From contig CAYNLK010000069.1 of assembly GCA_964398055.1 (NCBI GenBank), positions 1 to 31,748 of the forward strand: DNA of 31,748 nucleotides. Reading direction: 5' to 3'. The stretch is from CAYNLK01 sp964398055. Lineage in GTDB: Bacteria > Chloroflexota > Anaerolineae > 4572-78 > J111. The translations under genes were made by a program, and so were the position numbers. The notes below the pieces were generated by a model. That model saw nothing but the letters and a program-made list of their open reading frames with translations. It was not told the DNA's origin and made no database searches. Positions 7,640-15,438 of the stretch are shown in pieces (within the stretch, counting starts at the first letter, position 1; the number at the start of each line of letters is the position of its first letter).

Positions 7640-10600
7640 GCTGTACCAGCGTTTCGTAAACGTAGAAACATCCTCCGGCAACCCCGTCTAATAAAATCAC
7701 GTCTTTTTCTTCGGATTGTGGGTAATGAACTTCATCCAGGTTATCTAAATTGATTACTCGAAGCTGTTTTCGGATTTTGTCAGTTTCTCCTAAGAAGTAG
7801 AGCCACACTTGATTGGATAAAATCAGCGGATTACTCAGGCGGTCCACAATTGGGATTGACACCCCGCTTTCCCGCTCTACTCGTTCAAGAAATACATCAC
7901 CTTGTCCCAAAATCAGATTTGCACAGGGGGTACGATGCAAATCGAGGGCATCTCCCAGGCGTAAGATAGCCTGGATACGTGGATTTTGGACATTACCGAG
8001 CCGTTGCCGGGCCACCGTTGGATTGTTACCAAGCTGGCGCATAATACTAAAGCTGCTCAAGTAATCTCTGGCTACCCCATAACCCGTGACCATTTGCCAG
8101 CGCCCATCTAACCAATAGAACATGGCCCGGCTGGCCGATAGGGTACGCGGCCAATCCACCTGGATATGCCACCGATTTTTCAGGTAGAGAAAGCGGGTAT
8201 AACCTATTTGGGCCTGGGCTGCTTCAAAAGGCGATGACGAGGGGACCAAGTCGTTGTCGTGAACTTTACTTAAAATGTAAAACGGACTGCCGCCTCCGCC
8301 GCCTAATAACGATACCTGCGGCAGGGTCCCCCGTAAGCCATAGGCAAAAGGAACGTCGGCTTGTTCTATCTGCTGGGCCAGGTCAGCTACGTTAGGATCA
8401 GGGAACATGGCCGCGTTTAGCTGCTGTCCAATACGCCCCACTTGTTGGTTGATTAACCAGTGGGTGGCATCCAGGTAAACAGCCCCGGCGGCATAGGTTC
8501 GGTCGGGAAATAAGCTGCGTTCCGGGTCGGCGGGCGCTTCCGGGTCAATCATCATCTTTGAAAAATCTTCCCGGCTCATTTGGGCCTGAGCGCGTTGCAG
8601 CAGGCGTCCCCAGGTCTCGCCGGTTCGCAGCAGGACAATCACTTGGGCCAGGCCATGCCCCATTCGTCCCACCCGGCCAAAACGCTGTAAGAAGCCGTTG
8701 CCGTCACACTCTTCGGTAATCATCACCTCGGCTTTAAAGTCTACACCTACTTCAACCGCCGGGGTCGAGACGAGGATAGCTTGCTCCATCTGGTGGTCAA
8801 AAGTCTCAATGAGTCCTTCCCGGTCACGGCGCGACATCTGGCCGGTATAAATAACCGCCGGTATTCCGGTCTCGCCCCAGGTGGCGATGTGGCGCGTTTC
8901 AACTTCTAATTGGCCCCCTTGCAAGGCGCTTTCCAAATGTTCTCTTAACATCCGACGCAGCCCGGCGTCTTTAATTAACCAGCTTTCTCCCAACCAGCGC
9001 AAAGAAATGGCCCGTTTGTCCAGGGCGGCCTGGGATTTACGCAAGGGCCGGGCCGTCTCCTCATCTAACTCGATGCTGTACTGCAAGCGGCGGGTCAACG
9101 TGTCTACCAGGGCAGCAGGTAAAGCAGCGGCTTTAAGGCTATCTCTCAATTCAGAAAATTGAGGCGCGGTTACCGTCAGTGTCTCATTGCTCCAAACCCG
9201 GCTCAAACTGTCGCTAAGGCCGGTCAAACGCTTATTGAGCGTCTCTTTGACCATCGCCGGATCAGCCCCGGCGGTTAAATCGGCGCGGATTGTCTGCCAT
9301 AGAGCTTGCACCGCCTTGCCTTGCTGATTCAACTGGCTTTCCGTTTGACGAATAAAATCGTCGCCGCTGGCTTCTCGGCTGGCGGCATAAGCGGCGTCTT
9401 TGATCCTGCGCCCTATTTGTTGTAAAAATTGGCTAGTCTTAGCCATCAACGCTTCGCTTGAAATTGAAGCCGAACTGTTCTCTTTCAAATCATCCAGGTA
9501 AAATGGCCCTTCACTTTCAACCCAGGCGGCAATGATTAAAATAATCTCCTCGGCAATCTGCTCGGCAGCCAGCCAGCGGCGTAATTTGCCCCACGGTACA
9601 GTTCCAAAGCGCAATTGTAAATCTATGCTCAGGGTTGGCTGCTTACCGCGTACCTGTTCAAACAAGCGATGCGCACCAGCCGCCGAATTGAGCACCACCA
9701 GCGCCTTACGCGCCCCACCCTGTAATGCTTCGTCCACCGCCTGGGTGAGCGTATCATGACGCTTTTGAGGCTCTACAACATTCAGCGGCGGCAGGAAAGT
9801 AACCTGAACCTCACCACATTTAGACCGTCCTTTGACCTCTTTGGCCTGGCCAGCCAACTCCTTCAATTCCCTGGTCGGTGTAGCCGTCAAGATATGCCAG
9901 CGCGGTCTCCGGCCCAATTCACCCGCCAGGGTCATAATTCGCTGTTTAAGATGAAGCAAATTTCGCAGCGTCAGACCGTTAAAGAGATGAGCCTCATCCA
10001 ACACAAACTCGTCTATCAACGCCAGCCCATAAATCAAAAGACCCGCATACTTGACGTTTTTCTGAAAGAACCAATAAATCGCGTCCGGCGTCGCCACAAT
10101 CACCGGCTTGTTAAGCGCCGCTACTAAAGCCGAGCGCTCCATGCCTCCCTGAATATGTCCTACTTGCAGGTTGGTCAATTCGGCCAGTTTATCCATTACC
10201 CGGCGTTGGTCATTCATCAAGGCAATGGTAGGATACATTAACAGGATGCGCTTTATTTGTCCTGCTTGTAGTTTTTGAAACAGGGGTATACCAATAGCCA
10301 GGGTTTTTCCGGCGGCTGTTCCGGCAACCAGCATGACCGCTTGATTTTGGTTGCCAACAAGAGTGAATACTTCGGCTTGATGGATAAATGGGTCGTAGGG
10401 CTGGCCGTATTCTGCCTGGGTGTACCGGCGAAACAGATCAAGCATTGATTGAGGAGCCTGGGTTGTAGTTATTGGCTCGTTATTGGTAACTTTAATAGAA
10501 TATGACATTTTTTTCAGTCTCCGATATTCCCGATGTTCCTTAGCCACACGCACCCGCAGGTGATGCGGTTCCACAATCTCCATCTGGCCGCCGTAGTAGA

Positions 10601-10658
10601 GCGGCCAGCGCACAAACTTTACTATACCTTTCGTTTCATCGCCTCCCTCTTGCCGCAT
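7629..10658 (-). CDS. cas3': Cas3' superfamily 2 helicase (type I-D, HD-less)
   Basis: A DExH helicase that would unwind and translocate target DNA after I-D Cascade binding. From the ATG at 10658 it has 1009 residues: Walker A AGTAAGKT (about 112-119), motif II DEAH (about 221-224), TAT motif III (about 258-260), a long helical insertion, then the second RecA domain with STPAVEVGVDF and QRFGRVGR. There is no HD domain. The start is uncertain: ATG 10667, ATG 10658 (AGGA 8 bases upstream, overlapping the end of the csx15-like gene) or ATG 10508 (GGAG 10 bases upstream). The 50 residues before the last look like normal coding sequence. It is longer than common I-D Cas3 proteins. It follows the III-A genes with no gap. 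Confidence 0.9.
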   Translation of the reverse strand: MRQEGGDETKGIVKFVRWPLYYGGQMEIVEPHHLRVRVAKEHREYRRLKKMSYSIKVTNNEPITTTQAPQSMLDLFRRYTQAEYGQPYDPFIHQAEVFTLVGNQNQAVMLVAGTAAGKTLAIGIPLFQKLQAGQIKRILLMYPTIALMNDQRRVMDKLAELTNLQVGHIQGGMERSALVAALNKPVIVATPDAIYWFFQKNVKYAGLLIYGLALIDEFVLDEAHLFNGLTLRNLLHLKQRIMTLAGELGRRPRWHILTATPTRELKELAGQAKEVKGRSKCGEVQVTFLPPLNVVEPQKRHDTLTQAVDEALQGGARKALVVLNSAAGAHRLFEQVRGKQPTLSIDLQLRFGTVPWGKLRRWLAAEQIAEEIILIIAAWVESEGPFYLDDLKENSSASISSEALMAKTSQFLQQIGRRIKDAAYAASREASGDDFIRQTESQLNQQGKAVQALWQTIRADLTAGADPAMVKETLNKRLTGLSDSLSRVWSNETLTVTAPQFSELRDSLKAAALPAALVDTLTRRLQYSIELDEETARPLRKSQAALDKRAISLRWLGESWLIKDAGLRRMLREHLESALQGGQLEVETRHIATWGETGIPAVIYTGQMSRRDREGLIETFDHQMEQAILVSTPAVEVGVDFKAEVMITEECDGNGFLQRFGRVGRMGHGLAQVIVLLRTGETWGRLLQRAQAQMSREDFSKMMIDPEAPADPERSLFPDRTYAAGAVYLDATHWLINQQVGRIGQQLNAAMFPDPNVADLAQQIEQADVPFAYGLRGTLPQVSLLGGGGGSPFYILSKVHDNDLVPSSSPFEAAQAQIGYTRFLYLKNRWHIQVDWPRTLSASRAMFYWLDGRWQMVTGYGVARDYLSSFSIMRQLGNNPTVARQRLGNVQNPRIQAILRLGDALDLHRTPCANLILGQGDVFLERVERESGVSIPIVDRLSNPLILSNQVWLYFLGETDKIRKQLRVINLDNLDEVHYPQSEEKDVILLDGVAGGCFYVYETLVQHAG

Positions 10659-11016
10659 TACGCACATCCTGCAAATTTAACACCTCTGCTACCTCATAGC
10701 GCGGCGGCACGCTGCCCTCAACCGGGCGCAGTCGCAGGCAGGCCGGGAAATAACCCATTCGCCCATGCAGCTCGGCCAGCAGAGCAATCGCCACAAAATT
10801 GAGCGAAGGTGGATTGACCAGGATGGCCTGGCCCGACCACGCCTCGCCATTCAAGCCGGCCGCGTCCGCCAGAGCCACAACCTGCGGCAGCAGCGGTTCG
10901 GCCTGGTTGAGATGGACTTTGATCTGTTTCACTTCGGTAATTTTTTGGCTCACCAGTTGTTCGATCTGGTTGAGTTGGTCGGCGGTCAAGGAGTGGGCGT
11001 AGTTGAGGATGAGCAT
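10636..11016 (-). CDS. csx15: Csx15-like type III CRISPR accessory protein
   Basis: A 126-residue protein beginning MLILNYAHSLTADQLNQIE, which I recognise as the Csx15 pattern; members are small proteins linked to type III CRISPR loci. The Csx15, Csx16 and Csx20 families have been discussed as binders or degraders of cyclic oligoadenylate, which would make this a brake on the Cas10 signal, but I cannot confirm that activity from sequence. Its ATG overlaps the stop of the CARF-wHTH gene (TAATG) and has GGAGG at good spacing; its 3' end overlaps the likely start of cas3'. Both links place it inside one transcript joining the III-A and I-D parts. Confidence 0.62.
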   Translation of the reverse strand: MLILNYAHSLTADQLNQIEQLVSQKITEVKQIKVHLNQAEPLLPQVVALADAAGLNGEAWSGQAILVNPPSLNFVAIALLAELHGRMGYFPACLRLRPVEGSVPPRYEVAEVLNLQDVRNAARGRR

Positions 11017-11954
11017 TAGGATACCTCCTCGAAGACCTGGGCCAATTCCAGAGGAATGGGCAGGGCTTCCTTGTAGATCAAAGCGCGTATCAAAGTATCG
11101 TTGATTAAATCCAAAAACTGCTTTCCGGCTGGCTGCAACAATCGATTCCGGTTCCCCTGTCGCTCCACAAGCCAGCCATCTAATTTGTTCAGATAGGTGG
11201 AAGTAAATGTTTCTTTAGAAGCCGGAATCTGCCAACGTTGCTGCCGCACGCGCTCAAACAGCTCATTGCTTTCCAGCCAATCGCCTTGCGCGTTCAATAC
11301 TTGGAGGATAGCCTCGTAATCCCGGTCAAAGTTAACCTTGAGCACCGGAACGTCGTACCAGAAATCATCCTCGTTAGCCGGGCGTAACAAGCGAATGTCT
11401 TGCGTGTAAGTGTAGTACGCGCGTCCAGTAATGCCGCTCAGGGCTGTAACCAACAGGGTAGCCAGATTCATTACATTTGAACCACCTGTCAGGTTTACCC
11501 ATACCTCTCTACCCGTTTTTCCTGGTGGGCTGAGGACATAGAAAGCTCGGACTAACTGTCGGAGATTAAAATCCAGATTATGGTGATTGGCTTTCAGCCA
11601 ATATACTTTGCCCTTTTCCTCCTGTAGCATTGTCTCAAACTCGTTAGCAATGAAATTTTGCACAATCTTGAAGGCGATCAATTTCCCTTTATCATCCCCC
11701 AAAGTATATTCTTGCCCCTTATCCAAGCCATAGAGATTGTCCACATATTTTTTATTACGAGCGGGCAACTTTTGATAACGCACTTCTGGCGTGGTGAAAA
11801 TGACAATACCACTAACCTTTTTGACTTTATGACGTTCGCTGTCACGGCCAAAAAAAGCTACATCATTTTGGGTGAAACGTTGCTTGATATAGGCTAAGGC
11901 CGCAGTAACCGCGCCTGGCGATTCACCAAGAGACATAAAAAGCCATACACCCAT
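11016..11954 (-). CDS. CARF-domain protein with C-terminal winged helix
   Basis: A 312-residue protein. Residues 1-205 look like a CARF sensor: an N-terminal strand and loop (WLFMSLGESPGAV), then VWVNLTGGSNVMNLATLL at about 151-168, the usual ligand-contacting NLTGG motif. Residues about 210-285 resemble a winged-helix DNA-binding domain (LNAQGDWLESNELFERVRQQ, then LNKLDGWLVERQG, then LLQPAGKQFLDLI). No HEPN, PD-(D/E)xK or other nuclease motif is visible, so it is more likely a regulator controlled by cyclic oligoadenylate, in the manner of Csa3, than an RNase. It lies 13 bases after csm5 with GAGGTG upstream of its ATG. It could be an unrecognised Csm6 or Csx1 relative with a divergent effector domain. 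Confidence 0.72.
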   Translation of the reverse strand: MGVWLFMSLGESPGAVTAALAYIKQRFTQNDVAFFGRDSERHKVKKVSGIVIFTTPEVRYQKLPARNKKYVDNLYGLDKGQEYTLGDDKGKLIAFKIVQNFIANEFETMLQEEKGKVYWLKANHHNLDFNLRQLVRAFYVLSPPGKTGREVWVNLTGGSNVMNLATLLVTALSGITGRAYYTYTQDIRLLRPANEDDFWYDVPVLKVNFDRDYEAILQVLNAQGDWLESNELFERVRQQRWQIPASKETFTSTYLNKLDGWLVERQGNRNRLLQPAGKQFLDLINDTLIRALIYKEALPIPLELAQVFEEVS

Positions 11955-11967
11955 TTCTTCACCTCTA

Positions 11968-13110
11968 TCATTCTATTAGTTGTATCTTCACCCAACCTAA
12001 TGGCAACGCCGGCTGGCCGTTACGCAATACCAACCGGCGGCTGGTGGGGAAGGGCTCGCCCGGTTTACGACGAGTGTTACCACGAAGCATCCGGTATTTT
12101 TTATTATTTAAGACTCGCTGTTCAAAGGCTTGTCCATTTTTCTTGAGCAGACTGCCCAGAGTCTTACTCTCCCAACCGCCACCCCAGCCGAGTTGCAGGA
12201 TGAACTCGTTTTCCGTTAGCGCGTCCCAGGCGTGAATTAACTCATCGTAAAAGCGCAGCGCGCCCACCGGCCCTTTTTTTGCCTTAAAGTATTCGGCTTC
12301 AGTGACCATCCGTTGGCGTGCGTGTTCGCGGCCCAGGCGGGCCAAGTCGGTTAACCAACGGCGTTTGCCTTGCCAGCGCAGGCGGTGAGCCGCTTCATCC
12401 TGAAAACCATACTCTTCAACGGTCAGCAAGACGGTGAAGGTGGTGTTGGTCTGAATGGTCTCTACATCCAAGTCCAGGCCGGGGCCGCCTGTGCGCCGGG
12501 CAGTGGGGTAAACCTGCACCCCTTCCAACCGCAAGCTATCCGGCAGCAGGGATGGGCCATCGGCCACGCGTAGGGCGCGCAGCCAATCCTGGTTAGGGTT
12601 GCGGCCAAAAATGTCGCGCTCTAAGGGTTGGGCGGCCCAGGAACGGCTGGGATTCAGTTGGCGCAGGTCGGGCGTCCGGTTGCTTTCGGCATACCCGCTC
12701 CAGGCCAAAACAGTCCGCAACGCCCCCTTTAACGATGAACCAGGCAGGTAGGGCCGACCGTAAATATCCTTGATTTGCTCGCTGATTTGGCTCATGTGGG
12801 GCTGACCGGCCAGTGTATAGCGTAACACTGGGTTGCCGAGTCGAAAATCGGCCTTTTCCAGCCAGCCGGCCTCTTCTAACCGGCGCAGGTTCATTGCCAT
12901 CAGTCGGCTGGTCAGCGCGGCGACATCCGGGCTCTGGTCAGCCTCGGCTCGTTGCAGCACAATTTCAAACAGGGTGGTGTGGTCAAACACAAAAACCTGC
13001 CCGTCACGCGCCAGCCAGTCAAAATCTCGTTCCAACTTAACCCCGCTGCTAATATGCAGGGGAGAAAGCAGGGTAATCTTTGCTTCAATTTGGGTGTGTA
13101 AATCAGGCAT
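11968..13110 (-). CDS. csm5: Type III-A effector subunit Csm5
   Basis: A 380-residue RAMP protein of the Csm5 family, which sits at the 3' end of the crRNA in the Csm complex and helps crRNA maturation. Key features are SPLHISSGVKLERDFDW (residues 16-32) and the RAMP glycine loop PYLPGSSLKGALRT (120-133); the C-terminal region contains GGGWESKTLGSLL and ends in a typical Csm5 tail. Its ATG overlaps the csm4 stop by 8 bases, indicating translational coupling. The downstream gene is the CARF-wHTH protein. Confidence 0.9.
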   Translation of the reverse strand: MPDLHTQIEAKITLLSPLHISSGVKLERDFDWLARDGQVFVFDHTTLFEIVLQRAEADQSPDVAALTSRLMAMNLRRLEEAGWLEKADFRLGNPVLRYTLAGQPHMSQISEQIKDIYGRPYLPGSSLKGALRTVLAWSGYAESNRTPDLRQLNPSRSWAAQPLERDIFGRNPNQDWLRALRVADGPSLLPDSLRLEGVQVYPTARRTGGPGLDLDVETIQTNTTFTVLLTVEEYGFQDEAAHRLRWQGKRRWLTDLARLGREHARQRMVTEAEYFKAKKGPVGALRFYDELIHAWDALTENEFILQLGWGGGWESKTLGSLLKKNGQAFEQRVLNNKKYRMLRGNTRRKPGEPFPTSRRLVLRNGQPALPLGWVKIQLIE

Positions 13111-14161
13111 CGTTCACTCCTATAAGAAAAGCCAGCCCGTAGCGGTAAACCGGATGTTCTTTGAAAACGTCAGGCCCCACCTCCACCAAATCCCCGTAAA
13201 AAGAGCTGCCATTGGCCTGAAAAACCGACCCTTCGACCAACATCCGCACCGCGCGGTGGCGCAAGCCACCCCCCTCCGGCGATCCTAACCAGCCCCGCCG
13301 CAAGAGAAGTTGGTTGCTGACCTGCTCACTTTTTAGGGTCTCAAATTCTGTTGGGGTGGGGTGATAAGGCGATAAAGTGAGGCGCAGTGGGCCACTTGTA
13401 TCGGGTAACTGCACCTCTTCCGGGCCGCGCAGATCAAACTGGCCATGTCCCGCGCTGCGCTCCCCGCCGAGGCCGGTATCACCCAATATTTCCAGCACGG
13501 CCTGTATATCTTCCCGCCACGTTTCATCCAACCAGCAAATCCCAAACCATAGGCCGCATCCTGGAGAAAAATAGACCCGCCCTACGTTATACACCTGCGA
13601 GGCGTGAGTGGCCCGGTCCAGGGCTACACGGGTGATGGGTTGGAATTGCCACCAGCGTAGCACCTCATCCTTCTTTTCAACAGTCAACTCATCCTGCTCC
13701 TCTTTTGATACCCAAAGCTCTTTATCCTGTAACAGGTAAGGCTTCCCATCCTCATCATTACAATATTCGGATAAATCGGCTCGCTCCAGCCGGGATTTGA
13801 AGATGGTCTCGGAGATGAAAGCGATTTTTTTGTAGGCTTTGCGCTGCTTGATATCTTTGCCGGTAAAGCCGGACAGGGCCGGTTTGGGATAAAGGCGCAG
13901 CCGTTTTCCCTCATTGAGTGGAATAAAGGGAAAAGCCGATGACAGGAGCAGCGGGGGAGTCTGGCCGGGTTGCTTGACGGTGGGAAAGGTGACCAAAAAT
14001 TCTTCCAGACGTTTGATGCCCCGCAACTCGCGCAGGCCCAGGCACAGCGCGGCAAAGAGGGTGTCGGCGTGCAGCACTACCCCGCTTGACTCCACTCCCA
14101 CGCCGGCTTCGCCCAGATGAAAAGGGCTGCGCGCCTGCAGGTAATAGGCTTCAAATTTCAT
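13103..14161 (-). CDS. csm4: Type III-A effector subunit Csm4
   Basis: A 352-residue Csm4 RAMP (Cas5 group) that binds the 5' tag of the crRNA and bridges to Cas10. It begins with the family pattern (YYLQARSPFHLGEAGVG, then LHADTLFAALCLGLREL) and has the glycine-rich loop GLGGERSAGHGQFDL in its second half. Its start overlaps the csm3 stop by 4 bases (ATGA), with AGGAG inside the csm3 end. Length and order are standard. Confidence 0.9.
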   Translation of the reverse strand: MKFEAYYLQARSPFHLGEAGVGVESSGVVLHADTLFAALCLGLRELRGIKRLEEFLVTFPTVKQPGQTPPLLLSSAFPFIPLNEGKRLRLYPKPALSGFTGKDIKQRKAYKKIAFISETIFKSRLERADLSEYCNDEDGKPYLLQDKELWVSKEEQDELTVEKKDEVLRWWQFQPITRVALDRATHASQVYNVGRVYFSPGCGLWFGICWLDETWREDIQAVLEILGDTGLGGERSAGHGQFDLRGPEEVQLPDTSGPLRLTLSPYHPTPTEFETLKSEQVSNQLLLRRGWLGSPEGGGLRHRAVRMLVEGSVFQANGSSFYGDLVEVGPDVFKEHPVYRYGLAFLIGVNDA

Positions 14162-14988
14162 CTGTCGCTCCTGTGGGTGTGATAGGGGGTCAGGGGGATG
14201 TTCTTTTTTAGCCAGCTTTGCACCGCCACCGACTGTTTGAGCAGGTCCGAGACGGATTTGGCTTCACCCGGCCATTTAATTTCCTCCCCATAACCATTAT
14301 CTGAACGGGTGGCGCGGAGCCAGAGCTGTATCTCCTCAAATTTAATCTTGCCGCTGCCCCGCGAGCCGGCCCCGCCCAGGTAATCGTCTTCCAACAGTTG
14401 CATGGCCTCGATGATGTGGGTAAAGCGGGCAAGGTCGCCAGGGTCGTAGATGGAGTAGACCAGTTCCAGACCGCTAAAGCAGGCAGCGGCGGGGACGCGC
14501 TCAAGCTGGCGGGGGGTGGCCGCCGAGGTCACTCGGTCAATAGCTGCTTCCCATTTTACCTCCGTGTAGGGTAAATCGGTTTTGCCTTGCTCCTGGATTC
14601 GTTTTGCGCTGGCATCGTCCAGAAAAACATCCCGCGCCACCAGCCGAGTGGGAAATGACGCCTCTGATTGGCCTGGCACGCCGTATATCTGGCAGACCGG
14701 GCATTGTTGGTAGTCGGCTTTTGTGTTGCACAGGTGAATTCTGACATCCTTGCCAATTGGCCAATTCTGACGTACCCCCGTCACCTTTTCCCACAACGAG
14801 CGCATCTTGCCCCGTAGCGAGGAGCCAGGAATATAAGGCCGTCCGGTTAACGGGTCACGGATGACCGGATTATCAACACTGCCAATGGCCATGGCCGCTG
14901 GCGCGCCGCCGATATGTAAGCCGGTCACAGTGCGAATATTGCCTCGAATGAAAACACGTCCAAATAAATCAACTTTTTCTGTGGTCAT
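14158..14988 (-). CDS. csm3: Type III-A backbone RNase subunit Csm3
   Basis: A 276-residue Csm3 (Cas7 group), the backbone subunit that cuts target RNA at 6-base steps. The catalytic aspartate equivalent to D33 of the Streptococcus thermophilus protein is kept as D39 in AIGSVDNPVIRDP, followed by the loop PYIPGSSLRGKMRSLWE. A likely zinc site is H85, C87, C96 and C99. The second glycine loop YLGGAGSRGSGKIKFE is intact, so target RNA cleavage should be functional. AGGAG precedes the ATG at 14988, 15 bases after the csm2 stop. Confidence 0.95.
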   Translation of the reverse strand: MTTEKVDLFGRVFIRGNIRTVTGLHIGGAPAAMAIGSVDNPVIRDPLTGRPYIPGSSLRGKMRSLWEKVTGVRQNWPIGKDVRIHLCNTKADYQQCPVCQIYGVPGQSEASFPTRLVARDVFLDDASAKRIQEQGKTDLPYTEVKWEAAIDRVTSAATPRQLERVPAAACFSGLELVYSIYDPGDLARFTHIIEAMQLLEDDYLGGAGSRGSGKIKFEEIQLWLRATRSDNGYGEEIKWPGEAKSVSDLLKQSVAVQSWLKKNIPLTPYHTHRSDR

Positions 14989-15003
14989 CTTTTGTCTCCT
15001 TCA

Positions 15004-15438
15004 TTAATAGCCGCCAGATGCAGTGTGATACGCTAGAATAGCTTCAAAGAAATCTACAAAATTCTGAAAGTGCTTGCGATCTTCGTTCACCATATCAATG
15101 GCCGGAACAAAAATATCGGCCAATTGCTGTACGCCTTGCCCTTTCTCTCGTTTGGCTTGATAGGCCAGCTTGGGTTTGAGTAACATCAAGTGGCGCATGG
15201 CCAATTGCTTCTCATCTTCGCTTGCCTGGGCCGACCAACTCATCTCAATTTGCCGCACCGTGCCAAAGATGTTACGAATTTGCGAGGTTGTTAGCTGGCG
15301 GGCCAGATTTTGGCCGATTTCTTTGGCTTGATTTACCAATAGTTTTGTATCGCCGTCTTGAATAATTTTTTTCAGGTCTGCCTCACTTACCATGTTAGAG
15401 GGTAAAGGAGGGTTGCTACGAGGATTAAATTTAGCCAT
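15004..15438 (-). CDS. csm2: Type III-A small subunit Csm2 (Cas11)
   Basis: A 144-residue helical protein of the Csm2 family, which lines the inner belly of the Csm complex along the target RNA. The pattern LTTSQIRNIFGTVRQIE (about 49-65) followed by LKPKLAYQAKRE and a C-terminal helical half with VDFFEAILAYH is typical. The ATG overlaps the stop of the preceding AlbA_2-NACHT gene by 8 bases (ATGGCTAA), with a GGAG 7 bases before it, so the two are translated together. Confidence 0.93.
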   Translation of the reverse strand: MAKFNPRSNPPLPSNMVSEADLKKIIQDGDTKLLVNQAKEIGQNLARQLTTSQIRNIFGTVRQIEMSWSAQASEDEKQLAMRHLMLLKPKLAYQAKREKGQGVQQLADIFVPAIDMVNEDRKHFQNFVDFFEAILAYHTASGGY

